A stretch of 64,000 nt of DNA. Origin: Streptomyces griseoluteus (GTDB lineage: Bacteria; Actinomycetota; Actinomycetes; Streptomycetales; Streptomycetaceae). The translations under genes were made by a program, and so were the position numbers. A model generated the notes under the pieces. It did not search any database and was not told the origin of the DNA. It saw only the letters and a program-made list of their open reading frames with translations. The stretch is taken from contig JOBE01000050.1 of NCBI GenBank assembly GCA_000717735.1, forward strand, positions 1 through 64,000. Reading direction: 5' to 3'. Of this stretch, positions 47,902-57,581 are shown in pieces. Every line of letters starts with the position of its first letter. The stretch's first letter is position 1.

Positions 47902-49104
47902 TCAGTGAGCGGGCTTGAGGGGAAGCAGTGCGCTGATGCGGAAGCCGCCGCCGGGACGCGGTCCCGCGTCCAGCGTGCCGCCGACCATGCCGACCCGCTC
48001 CCGCATGCCGATCAGACCATGGCCCCGGCCGTCGGCGCCCCCGTCCTCGTACATCTCCTGGGGCGCGCCCCGGCCGTCGTCCTCGACGAGCAGCCCGAGG
48101 CCGTCGTCGAAGTAGACCAGCCGGACGGCGGCACCGACGTCGGGACCGCCGTGCTTGCGGGTGTTGGTGAGGGCCTCCTGCACGATCCGGTACGCGGTGA
48201 GCTCGACGCCGCTGGGCAGCGGGCGGGGGCTCCCCTCGATCGCGAAGTCCACGGTGAGACCGGCGCCGCGCACCTGCTCGACGAGGTCCTCGATCTGCTT
48301 CACGTCCGGCTGCGGCACGTACTCCCCGGCCTCCTCGTGCTCACCGGTGCGCAGGATGCCGAGGAGTCTGCGCATCTCGGCGAGCGCCTGCCGGCCCGTG
48401 GTGGAGATGGTCTCCAGGGCCTGCTTGGCGGTCTCCGGGGAGGAGTCCATGACATAGGCGGCGCCGTCTGCCTGCACGACCATCACCGACACGTTGTGCG
48501 CGACGACGTCGTGCAGCTCACGGGCGATCCTGGCCCGCTCTGCGGCGACCGCGACCTTGGCCTGGGCCTCGCGCTCCTTTTCCAGGCGGGAGGCCCGCTC
48601 CTCCAGCTGCGCGAAGTAGGCGCGGCGGGTGCGGAGCGAGTCGCCGAGGACCCAGGCGAGCGCGAACGGCACGGTCATGATCACCGTGAAGAAGGCCTTG
48701 GCCGCGCCGGACCCGGCTTCCTCCATGGGCCATCTCAGCTGGGAGAGCGTGGAGGCACTGAGGCCGCCGGCGAGCGCGAGCCGGGACGCCCAGCGGGGTC
48801 CGTCGTGCGCCGCGACGGTGAAGACGATCACGAGCATGGCGAAGTCGGCGATGAACGGCATGAGTCCGAAGCCGAGCTGCGCGACCCCGAGACCGACCGC
48901 GAGGAGCAGCATCTTCTCGGGGGCGCGTCGCCGCAGGGCCACCACCAGGGAGAAGAGCGCGGAGACGACGCCGTACCCCACGAGGTTCCCGCTCTCGGGG
49001 TCTGACGACCCCACCCACAGCAGAGACAGCCCGAGGAGGACGACGGCCCAGAAGGTGTCGACGCCCGTCGGGTGTCTGCGGATGAAGTCGTAGAGGCGCT
49101 GCAC
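47902..49104 (-). CDS. Sensor histidine kinase, HisKA_3 type
   Basis: The 400-residue kinase has about five N-terminal membrane helices (from [15 protein letters not shown]) with short loops, a form that often senses within the membrane. A HisKA_3 domain follows ([27 protein letters not shown]), then an HATPase domain ([38 protein letters not shown]). The GTG at 49104 lies 7 nt after TACTCT, consistent with a leaderless message. Its partner is the downstream response regulator. Confidence 0.92.
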   Translation of the reverse strand: MQRLYDFIRRHPTGVDTFWAVVLLGLSLLWVGSSDPESGNLVGYGVVSALFSLVVALRRRAPEKMLLLAVGLGVAQLGFGLMPFIADFAMLVIVFTVAAHDGPRWASRLALAGGLSASTLSQLRWPMEEAGSGAAKAFFTVIMTVPFALAWVLGDSLRTRRAYFAQLEERASRLEKEREAQAKVAVAAERARIARELHDVVAHNVSVMVVQADGAAYVMDSSPETAKQALETISTTGRQALAEMRRLLGILRTGEHEEAGEYVPQPDVKQIEDLVEQVRGAGLTVDFAIEGSPRPLPSGVELTAYRIVQEALTNTRKHGGPDVGAAVRLVYFDDGLGLLVEDDGRGAPQEMYEDGGADGRGHGLIGMRERVGMVGGTLDAGPRPGGGFRISALLPLKPAH

Positions 49105-49201
49105 GTCACCCAGAGTAAAGAAGAGGGGCAGGTGCCCGGATCAACCGTGGGGTCGATCCTTGGCACGGGACCCGTACTCCCCGGGGTGGAGACTGGGGCC
49201 C

Positions 49202-50245
49202 GTGACGGATGAGACGTGTCAGTGGCAGGGGTGGCGCCAGGCCACGGAGCGGGCGCTGTACGGCCCCGGAGGCTTCTATCTGCGCCCCGAGGGGCCCGCG
49301 GGGCATTTCCGTACCTCGGTGCACGCCTCGCCGCTCTTCGCGGCGGCCGTGGCGCGGCTGCTCCGCGAGGTCGCGGAGGATCTGGGAACGGCGGAGGCCG
49401 ACCTCGTGGACGTCGGCGCGGGCCGCGGTGAGCTGCTCGCGGGGGTGCTCGCCGCGACGGAGGGCAGCGGCCTCACCGTCCGGGCGTACGCCGTCGAGCG
49501 TGCCGCCCGCCCGGCCGGGCTCGACGACCGCGCCGTCTGGACCGACCGGCCGCCCCGGGGGGCGCGGGGGCTGCTCTTCGCGAACGAGTGGCTCGACAAC
49601 GTGCCGGTGGACGTGGCCGAGGCGGACGCGGAGGGCACGGTCCGGTACGTGGAGGTCCGCGCCGACGGCGCCGAGCGGCTCGGCGCGCCCGTCTCGGGCC
49701 CTGACGCGGAGTGGCTGGCCCGCTGGTGGCCGCTGCGGGAACCGGGTGCGCGGGCCGAGATCGGCCGGCCGCGGGACGAGGCCTGGGCGGCGGCGGTGGC
49801 CTCGCTGGCGGCGGGCCGGGCGGTGGCCGTGGACTACGCGCACGTACGGGACTCCCGGCCGCCCTTCGGCTCCCTGACCGGCTTCCGCGCGGGCCGCGAG
49901 GTCCCGCCGGTCCCGGACGGCAGCTGCGACCTGACCGCCCACGTGGCCCTGGACGCGTGCGCGGACCCGGGCCCGACGGGCGGCCCGGTCGGCGAGGGGC
50001 ACGCGGGGGCGCCCGGGGCAGCGGGCCCGGGGCTTCCCGCGGCCGAGCTGCTCACCCAGCGGGAGGCGCTGCGGCGGCTCGGGGTGTCCGGGGAGCGGCC
50101 GCCGCTCGCGCTCGCCTCGACCGATCCCGCCGGGTACGTCCGCGCGCTCGCCGCCGCCGGCGAGGCCGCCGAACTCACCGCCCGCGGCGGTCTCGGCGAC
50201 TTCCTCTGGCTGACCCAGCGGGTCCCGCCCACCACGGACGGCTGA
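49202..50245 (+). CDS. MidA/NDUFAF7-family SAM-dependent methyltransferase
   Basis: The 347-residue protein shows the DUF185 pattern: [32 protein letters not shown], the SAM motif [13 protein letters not shown], and [13 protein letters not shown]. In mitochondria NDUFAF7 dimethylates an arginine of the complex I subunit NDUFS2, the homologue of NuoD. The next gene here, 30 bp downstream, is a NuoD homologue, so it is the obvious candidate substrate. GTG at 49202 was chosen over an upstream TTG at 49160. The C-terminal third has a Gly/Ala-rich insertion. Confidence 0.85.
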   Translation: MTDETCQWQGWRQATERALYGPGGFYLRPEGPAGHFRTSVHASPLFAAAVARLLREVAEDLGTAEADLVDVGAGRGELLAGVLAATEGSGLTVRAYAVERAARPAGLDDRAVWTDRPPRGARGLLFANEWLDNVPVDVAEADAEGTVRYVEVRADGAERLGAPVSGPDAEWLARWWPLREPGARAEIGRPRDEAWAAAVASLAAGRAVAVDYAHVRDSRPPFGSLTGFRAGREVPPVPDGSCDLTAHVALDACADPGPTGGPVGEGHAGAPGAAGPGLPAAELLTQREALRRLGVSGERPPLALASTDPAGYVRALAAAGEAAELTARGGLGDFLWLTQRVPPTTDG

Positions 50246-50275
50246 CCGGTTCCGGGCGCAGGGGATACTGGCCGC

Positions 50276-51418
50276 ATGACGGAGACGACGGTCGGCATCG
50301 GCGGCGCGGCGGAGAGCACCGACATGGTGCTGAACATCGGGCCGCAGCATCCCTCGACCCATGGTGTGCTCCGGCTCCGGCTCGTGCTCGACGGCGAGGT
50401 CGTCCGCCAGGCCGAGCCGGTGATCGGCTACATGCACCGCGGCGCCGAGAAGCTCTTCGAGGCACGGGACTACCGGCAGATCATCATGCTGGCCAACCGT
50501 CACGACTGGCTGTCCGCCTTCTCCAACGAGCTGGGCGTCGTCATGGCCGTCGAGCGGATGCTGGGCATGGAGGTCCCGGAGCGCGCGGTGTGGACCCGTA
50601 CGCTCCTCGCCGAGCTGAACCGGGTCCTCAACCACCTCATGTTCCTCGGTTCGTACCCCCTCGAACTGGGCGGCATCACCCCGGTCTTCCACGCCTTCCG
50701 GGAGCGCGAGGAGCTCCAGGCGGTGATGGAGGAGGTCTCCGGCGGCCGGATGCACTACATGTTCAACCGGGTGGGCGGGCTCAAGGAGGACCTGCCCGCC
50801 GGCTGGCTCGGCCGGGCGAGGCAGGCCGTCGCGGACGTCCGCTCGCGGATGGACGTGTACGACCGGCTGGTCCTCGGCAACGAGATCTTCCGGGGCCGTA
50901 CGCGCGGGGTCGGCGTCCTGTCCCCGGCCGCGGTCCACGCGTACGGCGTGTCGGGTCCCATCGCCCGCGCCTCCGGCGTCGACTTCGACCTGCGCCGCGA
51001 CGAGCCGTACCTCGCCTACGGGGAGCTCCAGGACACCCTGCGGGTCGCCGTGCGCGAGGAGGGCGACTGCCTGGCCCGGTTCGAGTGCCTGCTCGACCAG
51101 ACGCACAACTCCCTGGACCTGGCGGACGCCTGTCTGGACCGGATGGCGGAGCTGCAGCCGGGGCCGATCAACCAGCGGCTGCCGAAGGTGCTCAAGGCGC
51201 CGGAGGGCCACACGTACGCGTGGACCGAGAACCCGCTCGGTGTGAACGGCTACTACCTGGTGTCCAAGGGCGAGAAGACCCCGTACCGGTTGAAGCTGCG
51301 CTCGGCCTCGTTCAACAACATCCAGGCGCTCGTCGAGCTGCTGCCCGGGACGCTCGTCGCGGACATGGTGGCGATCCTGGGTTCGCTGTTCTTCGTCGTC
51401 GGCGACATCGACAAGTAA
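50276..51418 (+). CDS. nuoD2: NADH-quinone oxidoreductase subunit D, second copy
   Basis: The 380-residue homologue of the 49-kDa complex I subunit has [31 protein letters not shown] and the C-terminal GDIDK. It stands alone, apart from the main nuo operon, as in S. coelicolor. Its Arg33, following HGVL, is at the position I recall as methylated in NDUFS2. It may form an alternative complex I-like enzyme or a hydrogenase-related module. Quinone-site residues His25 and His29 are present. Confidence 0.9.
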   Translation: MTETTVGIGGAAESTDMVLNIGPQHPSTHGVLRLRLVLDGEVVRQAEPVIGYMHRGAEKLFEARDYRQIIMLANRHDWLSAFSNELGVVMAVERMLGMEVPERAVWTRTLLAELNRVLNHLMFLGSYPLELGGITPVFHAFREREELQAVMEEVSGGRMHYMFNRVGGLKEDLPAGWLGRARQAVADVRSRMDVYDRLVLGNEIFRGRTRGVGVLSPAAVHAYGVSGPIARASGVDFDLRRDEPYLAYGELQDTLRVAVREEGDCLARFECLLDQTHNSLDLADACLDRMAELQPGPINQRLPKVLKAPEGHTYAWTENPLGVNGYYLVSKGEKTPYRLKLRSASFNNIQALVELLPGTLVADMVAILGSLFFVVGDIDK

Positions 51419-51464
51419 CCGAGCAGCCGAGTGGCGGAGCGGGCGCGTCAGCCCTCCCGGGGCG

Positions 51465-52604
51465 TCAGGAGTTGACCGCTCCGCGCAGCTCGGCCAGGTC
51501 GAGCTGCTCGGTCTCGTCGTGCGCGGTCAGGTCGATGACGTGGCCGACCGCCTGGGACGGGGCCGTGACGCCCGGGGCGAGCGGATTGCCCGCGGTACCG
51601 CCGGGGGTGACGACCGGGGTGAGGAGCGGGGCGCCGGTCGCCGTCCGGGCCGCCAGGACCTCTTCGAGGACCTCCTCGCCCACGACGTCGGCGAGATCCG
51701 TGTTCTGTACGGCCTCGATGGCCGCCGCCGCCTTCTGCGTACCGAAGAAGTCGAAGCCGCCCTCGGGGCGCGGGACGGGCCTGCGCGCCGCGTACGGGAC
51801 GATCGCGGTCGCGGTCGGCACCGCCGGCACCCTCGTGGAGGCGGGCGGGACGGGCGCGGCCGGCGGGAGCGCCAGGGCGGGGGCGGCCGGACGGGAGTGC
51901 TGCTCGGGTCCGGCGGCCGCCGCGTGCTTCCCCTGCGGCTCCTCCGTCTCACGGGCCCGCTCGGCGAGGTCACGCGCGCGGGCCGCCTCCGCGGTACGGC
52001 GGGCCTGCTGTGCGGCGGCGTTGCGCGGGAGGTCGCGCAGCGCCTGGGCGGCGCGGCGGTAGGCCTCGGGGGTGGGCGTGGAGCCACCGGCCGGCAGCGC
52101 CCTGACGGCGCCGGAGGCCGCGTCGGAGCCGGTACCGGCCTCCTTGTCCGTCGTCTCCAGGGCGAGGACGCGACGGCCTTCGAGGGCGCTGGCCCGCTCG
52201 GTCTCGGCGGTGGCGTACCGGCGGAGCAGGTCCGCGTGCTCACCGCGCAGCCCGGCGAGCTCCACGCGCTTGGCGCGGAGCTTGGCGTCGAGCCGGGAGC
52301 GCAGCGCGCGGGACTCCTCCAGGTCGGACTCCAGCTCGGCGAGCCGTTCCTCCGACTTCCACTGGTCGGCGGTGCGGGCCCGGTCGAGCTCGGCGACCTT
52401 CAGGCCGGCGCCTCGGTCCCAACTGCGCATGAGGACGGCACCGGTGACGGCCGCGACCGCCGCCGCCACGGCGAGCAGGCGCACGACCGTCACATCGCCG
52501 GGCAGCCAGGCGGCGGCGGCGCACACGACCGCGGCGCCGGCGACCGCGGAAGGCGGCAGCAGCTTGTGCAGAGGCGGGGAATGGCGGTGGCGTCCACGTG
52601 GCAT
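51465..52604 (-). CDS. Coiled-coil membrane protein, function unknown
   Basis: The 379-residue protein has two N-terminal membrane helices (about residues 18-33 and 38-58). A coiled coil follows (about 65-145: ELDRARTADQWKSEERLAELESDLEESRALRSRLDAKLRAKRVELAGLRGEHADLLRRY), then a long Ala/Pro-rich region with conserved patches (EGGFDFFGTQKAAAAIEAVQNTDLADVVGEEVLEEVL). ATG at 52604 lies 7 nt after TAAATT, suggesting a leaderless message. The topology predicts a cytoplasmic coiled coil, as in polar-growth scaffolds, but there is no direct evidence. Confidence 0.75.
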   Translation of the reverse strand: MPRGRHRHSPPLHKLLPPSAVAGAAVVCAAAAWLPGDVTVVRLLAVAAAVAAVTGAVLMRSWDRGAGLKVAELDRARTADQWKSEERLAELESDLEESRALRSRLDAKLRAKRVELAGLRGEHADLLRRYATAETERASALEGRRVLALETTDKEAGTGSDAASGAVRALPAGGSTPTPEAYRRAAQALRDLPRNAAAQQARRTAEAARARDLAERARETEEPQGKHAAAAGPEQHSRPAAPALALPPAAPVPPASTRVPAVPTATAIVPYAARRPVPRPEGGFDFFGTQKAAAAIEAVQNTDLADVVGEEVLEEVLAARTATGAPLLTPVVTPGGTAGNPLAPGVTAPSQAVGHVIDLTAHDETEQLDLAELRGAVNS

Positions 52605-52734
52605 GGCCTGAAATTTACCGTGCGTAGGGGCTGTGTGGGGCGTCGGCCCGGCAATCTCTTGGCCACTTCTCGCCATCAGAAGTGGAAATCCGTCGTTCCG
52701 GTTCCGTTTCGGGCCGACTCCCCTCACGCGTCGC

Positions 52735-53724
52735 CTACTTGTTGAGCAGCCCCTTCGCCGTCAGGTACTCCTTGGCGACGTCCTCCGGCTTCGCCCGCTC
52801 GGCGTCCACCTTGCGGTTGAGTTCGGCGAGATCCGCTGTGGTCAGCGCCTTGGTGATCTTGTCGAGGGCGGCGGCTATCTCCGGGGCGCCGGCATCCTTC
52901 GCATTGACCACGGGCAGCACGTTGTCGGCGTTCTGCAGGTCCTTGTCGTCCTCCAGGAAGACAAGGCCGTAACTGTCGATCGTGGCGTCCGTGGTGGTCG
53001 TCAGGACGAGCTGGTCCACCCCGTCCTTGACCGCCTGCTTGGCCTGCGGGGTGCCGACACCCTTGGGGTCGATCCCGGCCACGTCGATCCCGTACGTCTT
53101 CTTCAGGCCCGGCGCGCAGAACGGCCGTACCGCGCATTCGTCACCGGCGGCGATCTTCACCTTCAGCTTCGCGCGGCCGAGATCGGAAAGCGTCTTCAGC
53201 TTGTTCTTCTCGGCGAATTCCTTCGTCACCGCGAACGCGTTCTGATCGACCGCCTCGCCGAACGCCAGCACCTTCAGACCGCGCGGTGCGGCGAGCTTCC
53301 GCAGCGCCTCGACCGTGGCCGCCGCGTCACCGGACGCGACCGGCTTCTCCTCCGGCGCCTTCGGCCCGTTCACCTTCGCGTTGAGGAATTCCGCGATCGT
53401 CGCCGCGTATTCCGGTATGACGTCGATCTCGCCCTTCTCGAGGGAGGGCTCGTACAGCTCGCGATTCTTCACGGTGGTGATGGACACGGAGTATCCGGCG
53501 TCCCGCAGCACCTGCGCGTACAGCTCGGCGAGGACCTTGGCCTCGGTGAAGGCGGCCGCGCCGACCACCAGCGATCCGGCGCCGGGGAGTCCTGCGCTCC
53601 CGGAACCCTTCTCCTTGCCCTGCTCCAGGCTGTCACCGCCGCACGCGGCGAGCGCGACGGTCAGCGCCGTCGTACCCAGCACCGCGCCCGCGATACGCGA
53701 GACCCTGTTCACGAGATCACCCAT
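52735..53724 (-). CDS. Osmoprotectant/glycine betaine-binding lipoprotein
   Basis: The 329-residue substrate-binding protein belongs to the ProX/OpuC type. The lipobox ALAAC predicts Cys28 as the lipidated residue. The mature part has VVGAAAFTEAKVLAELYAQVLRDAGYSV and GEIDVIPEYAATIAEFL, typical of betaine/choline binders. It delivers compatible solutes to the two permeases upstream. It is the last gene of the permease2-permease1-binding protein unit, and its ATPase is encoded divergently at 55306. Confidence 0.9.
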   Translation of the reverse strand: MGDLVNRVSRIAGAVLGTTALTVALAACGGDSLEQGKEKGSGSAGLPGAGSLVVGAAAFTEAKVLAELYAQVLRDAGYSVSITTVKNRELYEPSLEKGEIDVIPEYAATIAEFLNAKVNGPKAPEEKPVASGDAAATVEALRKLAAPRGLKVLAFGEAVDQNAFAVTKEFAEKNKLKTLSDLGRAKLKVKIAAGDECAVRPFCAPGLKKTYGIDVAGIDPKGVGTPQAKQAVKDGVDQLVLTTTTDATIDSYGLVFLEDDKDLQNADNVLPVVNAKDAGAPEIAAALDKITKALTTADLAELNRKVDAERAKPEDVAKEYLTAKGLLNK

Positions 53725-53730
53725 TTCCAG

Positions 53731-54474
53731 TCAGCTATTGATCGGTCTTGCACGTCTCGGTTCCGCACGCTTCGGTCCTGCACGCTTCGGTCCCGCACTC
53801 TTCGGTCCCGCACGTCGTCCGATGAGCCGGTCCACGCCCACGAGCACGCCCTCCACCAGGAGGGCCAGCAGGGCCACGAGCACGGCGCCCGCGACGACCC
53901 GCGCGGTGTCGTACGTGGCGAAGCCGGCCGTGATGATCCGTCCCAGACCGCCCTGGCCGACCATCGCCGCGACCGTCGCCGTGGCGACCACCTGCACCGC
54001 GGCCGAACGCACCCCGCTCATCACCACCGGCCGCGCGAGCGGGAGTTCGACCTGCCGGAAGAGCTGGCCGCCCGTCATCCCCATGCCCCGCGCGGCCCGC
54101 ACCGCGGCCCGGTCGACCTCCCGCATCCCCACGTACGCGTTGGTGAGGAGCGGCGGTATCGCGAACAGCACCAGGGCCACGACGGTCGGCACATAGCCGG
54201 CGTTCCGCAGGGGCGACACCATGAACAGGGCGAGGACCGCGAAGACGGGGATCGCCCGCCCCACGTTCGACACGTTCACCGCGAGCGCCCCGCCCCGGCC
54301 GATATGCCCGAGCCACAGCCCCAGCGGCAGCGCCAGCGCCGCCGCGATCAGCAGCGCCGCCCCGCTCACGTACACGTGCTCGGCGAGCCGCTGCCCGATG
54401 CCCTCCTCGCCCGTCCAGTGCGCGCCGGTGGTGAGCCAGCCCCAGGCGTCCGTCACGACCACCGTCTCACCCAC
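53731..54474 (-). CDS. Osmoprotectant ABC transporter permease 1
   Basis: The 247-residue permease has about five membrane helices and the BPD transport motif region MTGGQLFRQVELPLARPVVMSGVRSAAVQVVATATVAAMVGQGGLG. Its C-terminal 30 residues are a repeated AGPKRAGPKRAEPRR tail encoded by 15-bp tandem repeats, which is unusual for the family. It overlaps permease 2 by 8 nt. The start is GTG at 54474. Confidence 0.9.
   Translation of the reverse strand: MGETVVVTDAWGWLTTGAHWTGEEGIGQRLAEHVYVSGAALLIAAALALPLGLWLGHIGRGGALAVNVSNVGRAIPVFAVLALFMVSPLRNAGYVPTVVALVLFAIPPLLTNAYVGMREVDRAAVRAARGMGMTGGQLFRQVELPLARPVVMSGVRSAAVQVVATATVAAMVGQGGLGRIITAGFATYDTARVVAGAVLVALLALLVEGVLVGVDRLIGRRAGPKSAGPKRAGPKRAEPRRARPINS
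53753..53815. repeat. 15-bp tandem repeats encoding a Lys/Arg/Pro tail
   Basis: Four imperfect copies of CACGCTTCGGTCCTG lie at the 3' end of the permease 1 gene. They encode repeated AGPKR units. The copy number is likely to vary between strains. Confidence 0.72.
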
Positions 54475-55153
54475 CTCCCGGAGCGGTCCGTATCCGGGTC
54501 CACGGCGTCAGCAGCCGCTGGAGTCCCAGGAGCAGCAGGTCGGCGGCGACGGCGAGCAGCACGCACAGCACCGAGGCCGCGAGCATCTGCGCCTTGAAGA
54601 AGGTCGGCAGCGCGTCCTCGATGAGGTTGCCGAGGCCGCCGCGGCCGACCACCGAACCGACCGTGGTCAGCGCGATCGTGGAGACCGTCGCCATCCGTAC
54701 GCCTGCCATCAGCACCGGCAGCGCAAGCGGCAGTTCGACCTGCCAGAGCAGCCGCAGCGAGCCGTACCCCATGCCCCGGGCGGCCTCGCGCGTCTCGGCG
54801 GGCACCGCCGCGAGGCCCGCCAGGGTGTTCCGCACGAGGATCGTCAGCGCGTACAGCACGAGGCCGGTCACCACGAGCGCCGCCGACAGTCCGAAGAAGG
54901 GCAGCAGGAGGGAGAACATGGCGAGCGACGGGACCGTGTAGAGCAGGGTGGTCAGGCCCAGGACCGGTCCCGCGAACCGGGGCCGGGCCCGGACCAGCAG
55001 CGCGAGCGGCACCGCGACGGCGAGCGCGATCAGCACGGACACGACCGTGATTCCCACATGCTGGAGCGTGGCGTCCGCCAACTCCTCGGCGCGGGTGCGG
55101 AGATACTCCCCGCATATCCAGTCGTTCGTGACCAGACAGTTCGGTGCGCTCAT
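54467..55153 (-). CDS. Osmoprotectant ABC transporter permease 2
   Basis: The 228-residue permease has five to six membrane helices and the conserved cytoplasmic loop MGYGSLRLLWQVELPLALPVLMAGVRMATVSTIALTTVGSVVGRGGLGNLIEDAL. ATG at 55153 follows GGAGGG. It forms a heterodimer with permease 1. It is the first gene of the unit and is divergent from the ATPase gene. Confidence 0.9.
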   Translation of the reverse strand: MSAPNCLVTNDWICGEYLRTRAEELADATLQHVGITVVSVLIALAVAVPLALLVRARPRFAGPVLGLTTLLYTVPSLAMFSLLLPFFGLSAALVVTGLVLYALTILVRNTLAGLAAVPAETREAARGMGYGSLRLLWQVELPLALPVLMAGVRMATVSTIALTTVGSVVGRGGLGNLIEDALPTFFKAQMLAASVLCVLLAVAADLLLLGLQRLLTPWTRIRTAPGGG

Positions 55154-55305
55154 CCGTCCCTCCCCCGGGGCCGTCGATGTCGTCGATCTTCCGAACGCGT
55201 GTGTGACGACCCTAACCCCCGCCACCGACAATCCCCGAGACCCGCCACAATGCGGCAACACGCCCTTCACACGCCCCCGGTGTCCAGGGGACAGAATGGG
55301 GAACC
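55154..55305. promoter_or_regulatory. Divergent control region of the osmoprotectant transporter
   Basis: This 152-bp region lies between the permease 2 and ATPase genes and must hold both promoters. A GGTTAGGGT on the minus strand (about 55219-55211) could be a -10 region. No clear operator is seen. Confidence 0.45.
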
Positions 55306-56277
55306 ATGATCCGGTTCGAGCACGTGACCAAGCGGTACGCGGACGGCACCGCCGCCGTCGACGACCTCTCCTTCGAGGTCGCCGAAGGCGAACTCGTCAC
55401 CCTGGTAGGCCCGTCCGGCTGCGGCAAGACGACAACGATGATGATGGTGAACCGCCTCGTCGAGCCGACCTCGGGCCGCGTCCTCGTCGACGGCGAGGAC
55501 ATCTCCGGCGTCGATCCCGTCGCCCTTCGCCGAAAAATCGGCTACGTGATTCAGCAAGTCGGGCTCTTCCCCCACCGCACCGTGCTCGACAACACCGCGA
55601 CCGTCCCCTCCCTCCTCGGGTGGAAGAAGGCCGCGGCACGCGCGCGTGCCGCCGAACTCCTCGACCTCGTCGGCCTCGACCCGGCCACGTACGGCTCCCG
55701 CTACCCCGCCCAGCTCTCCGGCGGCCAGCGTCAGCGCGTCGGCGTCGCCCGGGCCCTCGCCGCCGACCCGCCCGTCCTCCTCATGGACGAGCCCTTCGGC
55801 GCCGTCGACCCCGTCGTCCGCGAGCGCCTGCAGAACGAGTTCCTCGCCCTCCAGGCCACCGTCCGCAAGACCGTCCTCCTCGTCACCCACGACATCGAGG
55901 AGGCCGTCCGCATGGGCGACCGCATGGCCGTCTACGGGCAGGGCCGCATCGAGCAGTTCGACACCCCCGCCACCGTCCTGGGCTCCCCCGCCACCCCGTA
56001 CGTCGCGGACTTCGTCGGCAGCGACCGCGGCCTCAAGCGACTCGCCGTCACGCCCGTCACGGAGGCCGACCTCGACCCCGTACCCCTGGAGAAGACCGGC
56101 GGTACGGACGGCGCCCCCGACCCCGTACCCCTCGGAACCTCCCTCAAGGACGCCCTCGCCGCGCTGCTCCAGCACGACACCGGCCGGCTCACGGTCACCG
56201 GAGCCGACGGCCGCCCGCTCGGCGTCCTCACCCCGGCGGGCGTCCACCGCGCCCTGCGCCGGGCCACCGTGGAGTAG
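55306..56277 (+). CDS. Osmoprotectant ABC transporter ATPase
   Basis: The 323-residue ATPase belongs to the OpuA/ProV class. Walker A is GPSGCGKTT, signature LSGGQRQRVGVARAL, Walker B VLLMDEPFGAVDP, and the H-loop is THDIEEA. A C-terminal extension of about 80 residues (SLKDALAALLQHDTGRLTVTGADGRPLGVLTPAGVHRAL) looks like one CBS motif, fewer than the usual tandem pair. In OpuA tandem CBS domains sense ionic strength. Its divergent placement relative to the permeases is uncommon. Confidence 0.92.
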   Translation: MIRFEHVTKRYADGTAAVDDLSFEVAEGELVTLVGPSGCGKTTTMMMVNRLVEPTSGRVLVDGEDISGVDPVALRRKIGYVIQQVGLFPHRTVLDNTATVPSLLGWKKAAARARAAELLDLVGLDPATYGSRYPAQLSGGQRQRVGVARALAADPPVLLMDEPFGAVDPVVRERLQNEFLALQATVRKTVLLVTHDIEEAVRMGDRMAVYGQGRIEQFDTPATVLGSPATPYVADFVGSDRGLKRLAVTPVTEADLDPVPLEKTGGTDGAPDPVPLGTSLKDALAALLQHDTGRLTVTGADGRPLGVLTPAGVHRALRRATVE

Positions 56278-56303
56278 GCCCCTGCCCCGCCTTCGAGCAG
56301 GCG

Positions 56304-57416
56304 TCAGGTCGCGCTGAGCTTGCCGCCCATCCAGACCATCCCCGGCGGGATCTCCCGGTTCCACGTGTTGAAGTTGTGACCGCCGCTGTCCAGCGTGATC
56401 GACGAGACCCGCGCCGGGCTCTTCACCTTCTTGATGAACTCCAGCGTGGCCCGCCGGTTGTCCTCGCCCTGCTTCGACGTCGTCACCAGGAACGACGTCT
56501 TCCCCTGCGGCAGATGGTCCAGGCTCCACAGCAGGTCCGCCCGCTTCCGCAGCCGGTCGTCCCCGTGGAAGAGGTCGCCCGTCGTCACGTCCTCCGCCGC
56601 CCGGTAGTACGCGGAGAACCCCGCCCCCGCCGCGAACCGGTCCGGGTGGTGCAGGGCGATCTTCAGCGCGCAGTACGCGCCCGTGGAGTTGCCCATGAAC
56701 CCCCAGTTCCGGGGCTTCGTACCCACCCGGTACGTCTCCGAGACCGCCTTCGGCAGGTCCTGCGCGAAGAAGGTCTCCGTCTGCGGGCCCCCGGGCACGT
56801 CCACACACTCGGTGTCCCGCGGCGGCGCCACCGTCGGACGCAGCATCACCAGGATCATCGGCTGCATCCGTCCCTCCTTCGCCTGGAGGTACGCGGTCTT
56901 CGGGTACTTCAGCCCCTTGATCAGGTTCTCCGCCGTGCCCGGATACCCCGTGAGCACCACCGAAGCCGGGAAGGTGCGCTTCGCGTACCGCTCCTGGAAG
57001 TACTCCGGCGGCAGGTACACATAGGCCGGCGAGACGATCCCCGACCGCTCCCCCGCCACCACGACCTTCTGTATCTGGCCGCCGATCGCGGGATGTCCGC
57101 CGCCGGGCACGTCGAGCGCCCGGGTCCCCACCACCCGTACGTCCTTCGAGCCCGCCGCGTGGTCGACGACCACGCCCATCTCCTGCTCCTGGCCGAACAG
57201 GTCGGCCCACGAGCCGTAGAAGAGGAAGGAACGATTCGCCGCCAGACCCACCGCCGCGAACAGCGCCACCTGCGTCACGAGCAGCAGCCCCACCCGGCCC
57301 GCGTACGCCCGCCAGCCGCGGCGGGCGAGGCGCGGCCACAGCCACACCGTGGCGAGGAACAACGCCACGGCCAGCGTGACCGCCACCCAGAGGACTTTGC
57401 TGCTGGTGAGACCCAT
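56304..57416 (-). CDS. Membrane-anchored alpha/beta-hydrolase (esterase family)
   Basis: The 370-residue protein has N-terminal membrane helices (VLWVAVTLAVALFLATVWLW and GLLLVTQVALFAAVGLA). An extracellular alpha/beta-hydrolase of the esterase D/mycolyltransferase type follows. The nucleophile elbow is GNSTG in GFMGNSTGAYCALKIAL, and the C-terminal His is in GGHNFNTW. ATG at 57416 follows GAAGG. Streptomyces lack mycolic acids, so lipid or wall-ester turnover is more likely than mycolyl transfer. It is divergent from the lysyltransferase gene. Confidence 0.85.
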   Translation of the reverse strand: MGLTSSKVLWVAVTLAVALFLATVWLWPRLARRGWRAYAGRVGLLLVTQVALFAAVGLAANRSFLFYGSWADLFGQEQEMGVVVDHAAGSKDVRVVGTRALDVPGGGHPAIGGQIQKVVVAGERSGIVSPAYVYLPPEYFQERYAKRTFPASVVLTGYPGTAENLIKGLKYPKTAYLQAKEGRMQPMILVMLRPTVAPPRDTECVDVPGGPQTETFFAQDLPKAVSETYRVGTKPRNWGFMGNSTGAYCALKIALHHPDRFAAGAGFSAYYRAAEDVTTGDLFHGDDRLRKRADLLWSLDHLPQGKTSFLVTTSKQGEDNRRATLEFIKKVKSPARVSSITLDSGGHNFNTWNREIPPGMVWMGGKLSAT

Positions 57417-57581
57417 GGGACGACCGAGCCTTCTTTCCGAGATTTTCCTGTGAACCGATGAACCCGACTCCGCACTGCTCCGTCCTAGAAGGCGCACCAG
57501 CCGGAACGGCCCGCCGAACGCGCCGCAGGGCCCGACCGGAGTCAAAGACCCTCCGCAGGACCACGGGAAGCACGGGAAGCC

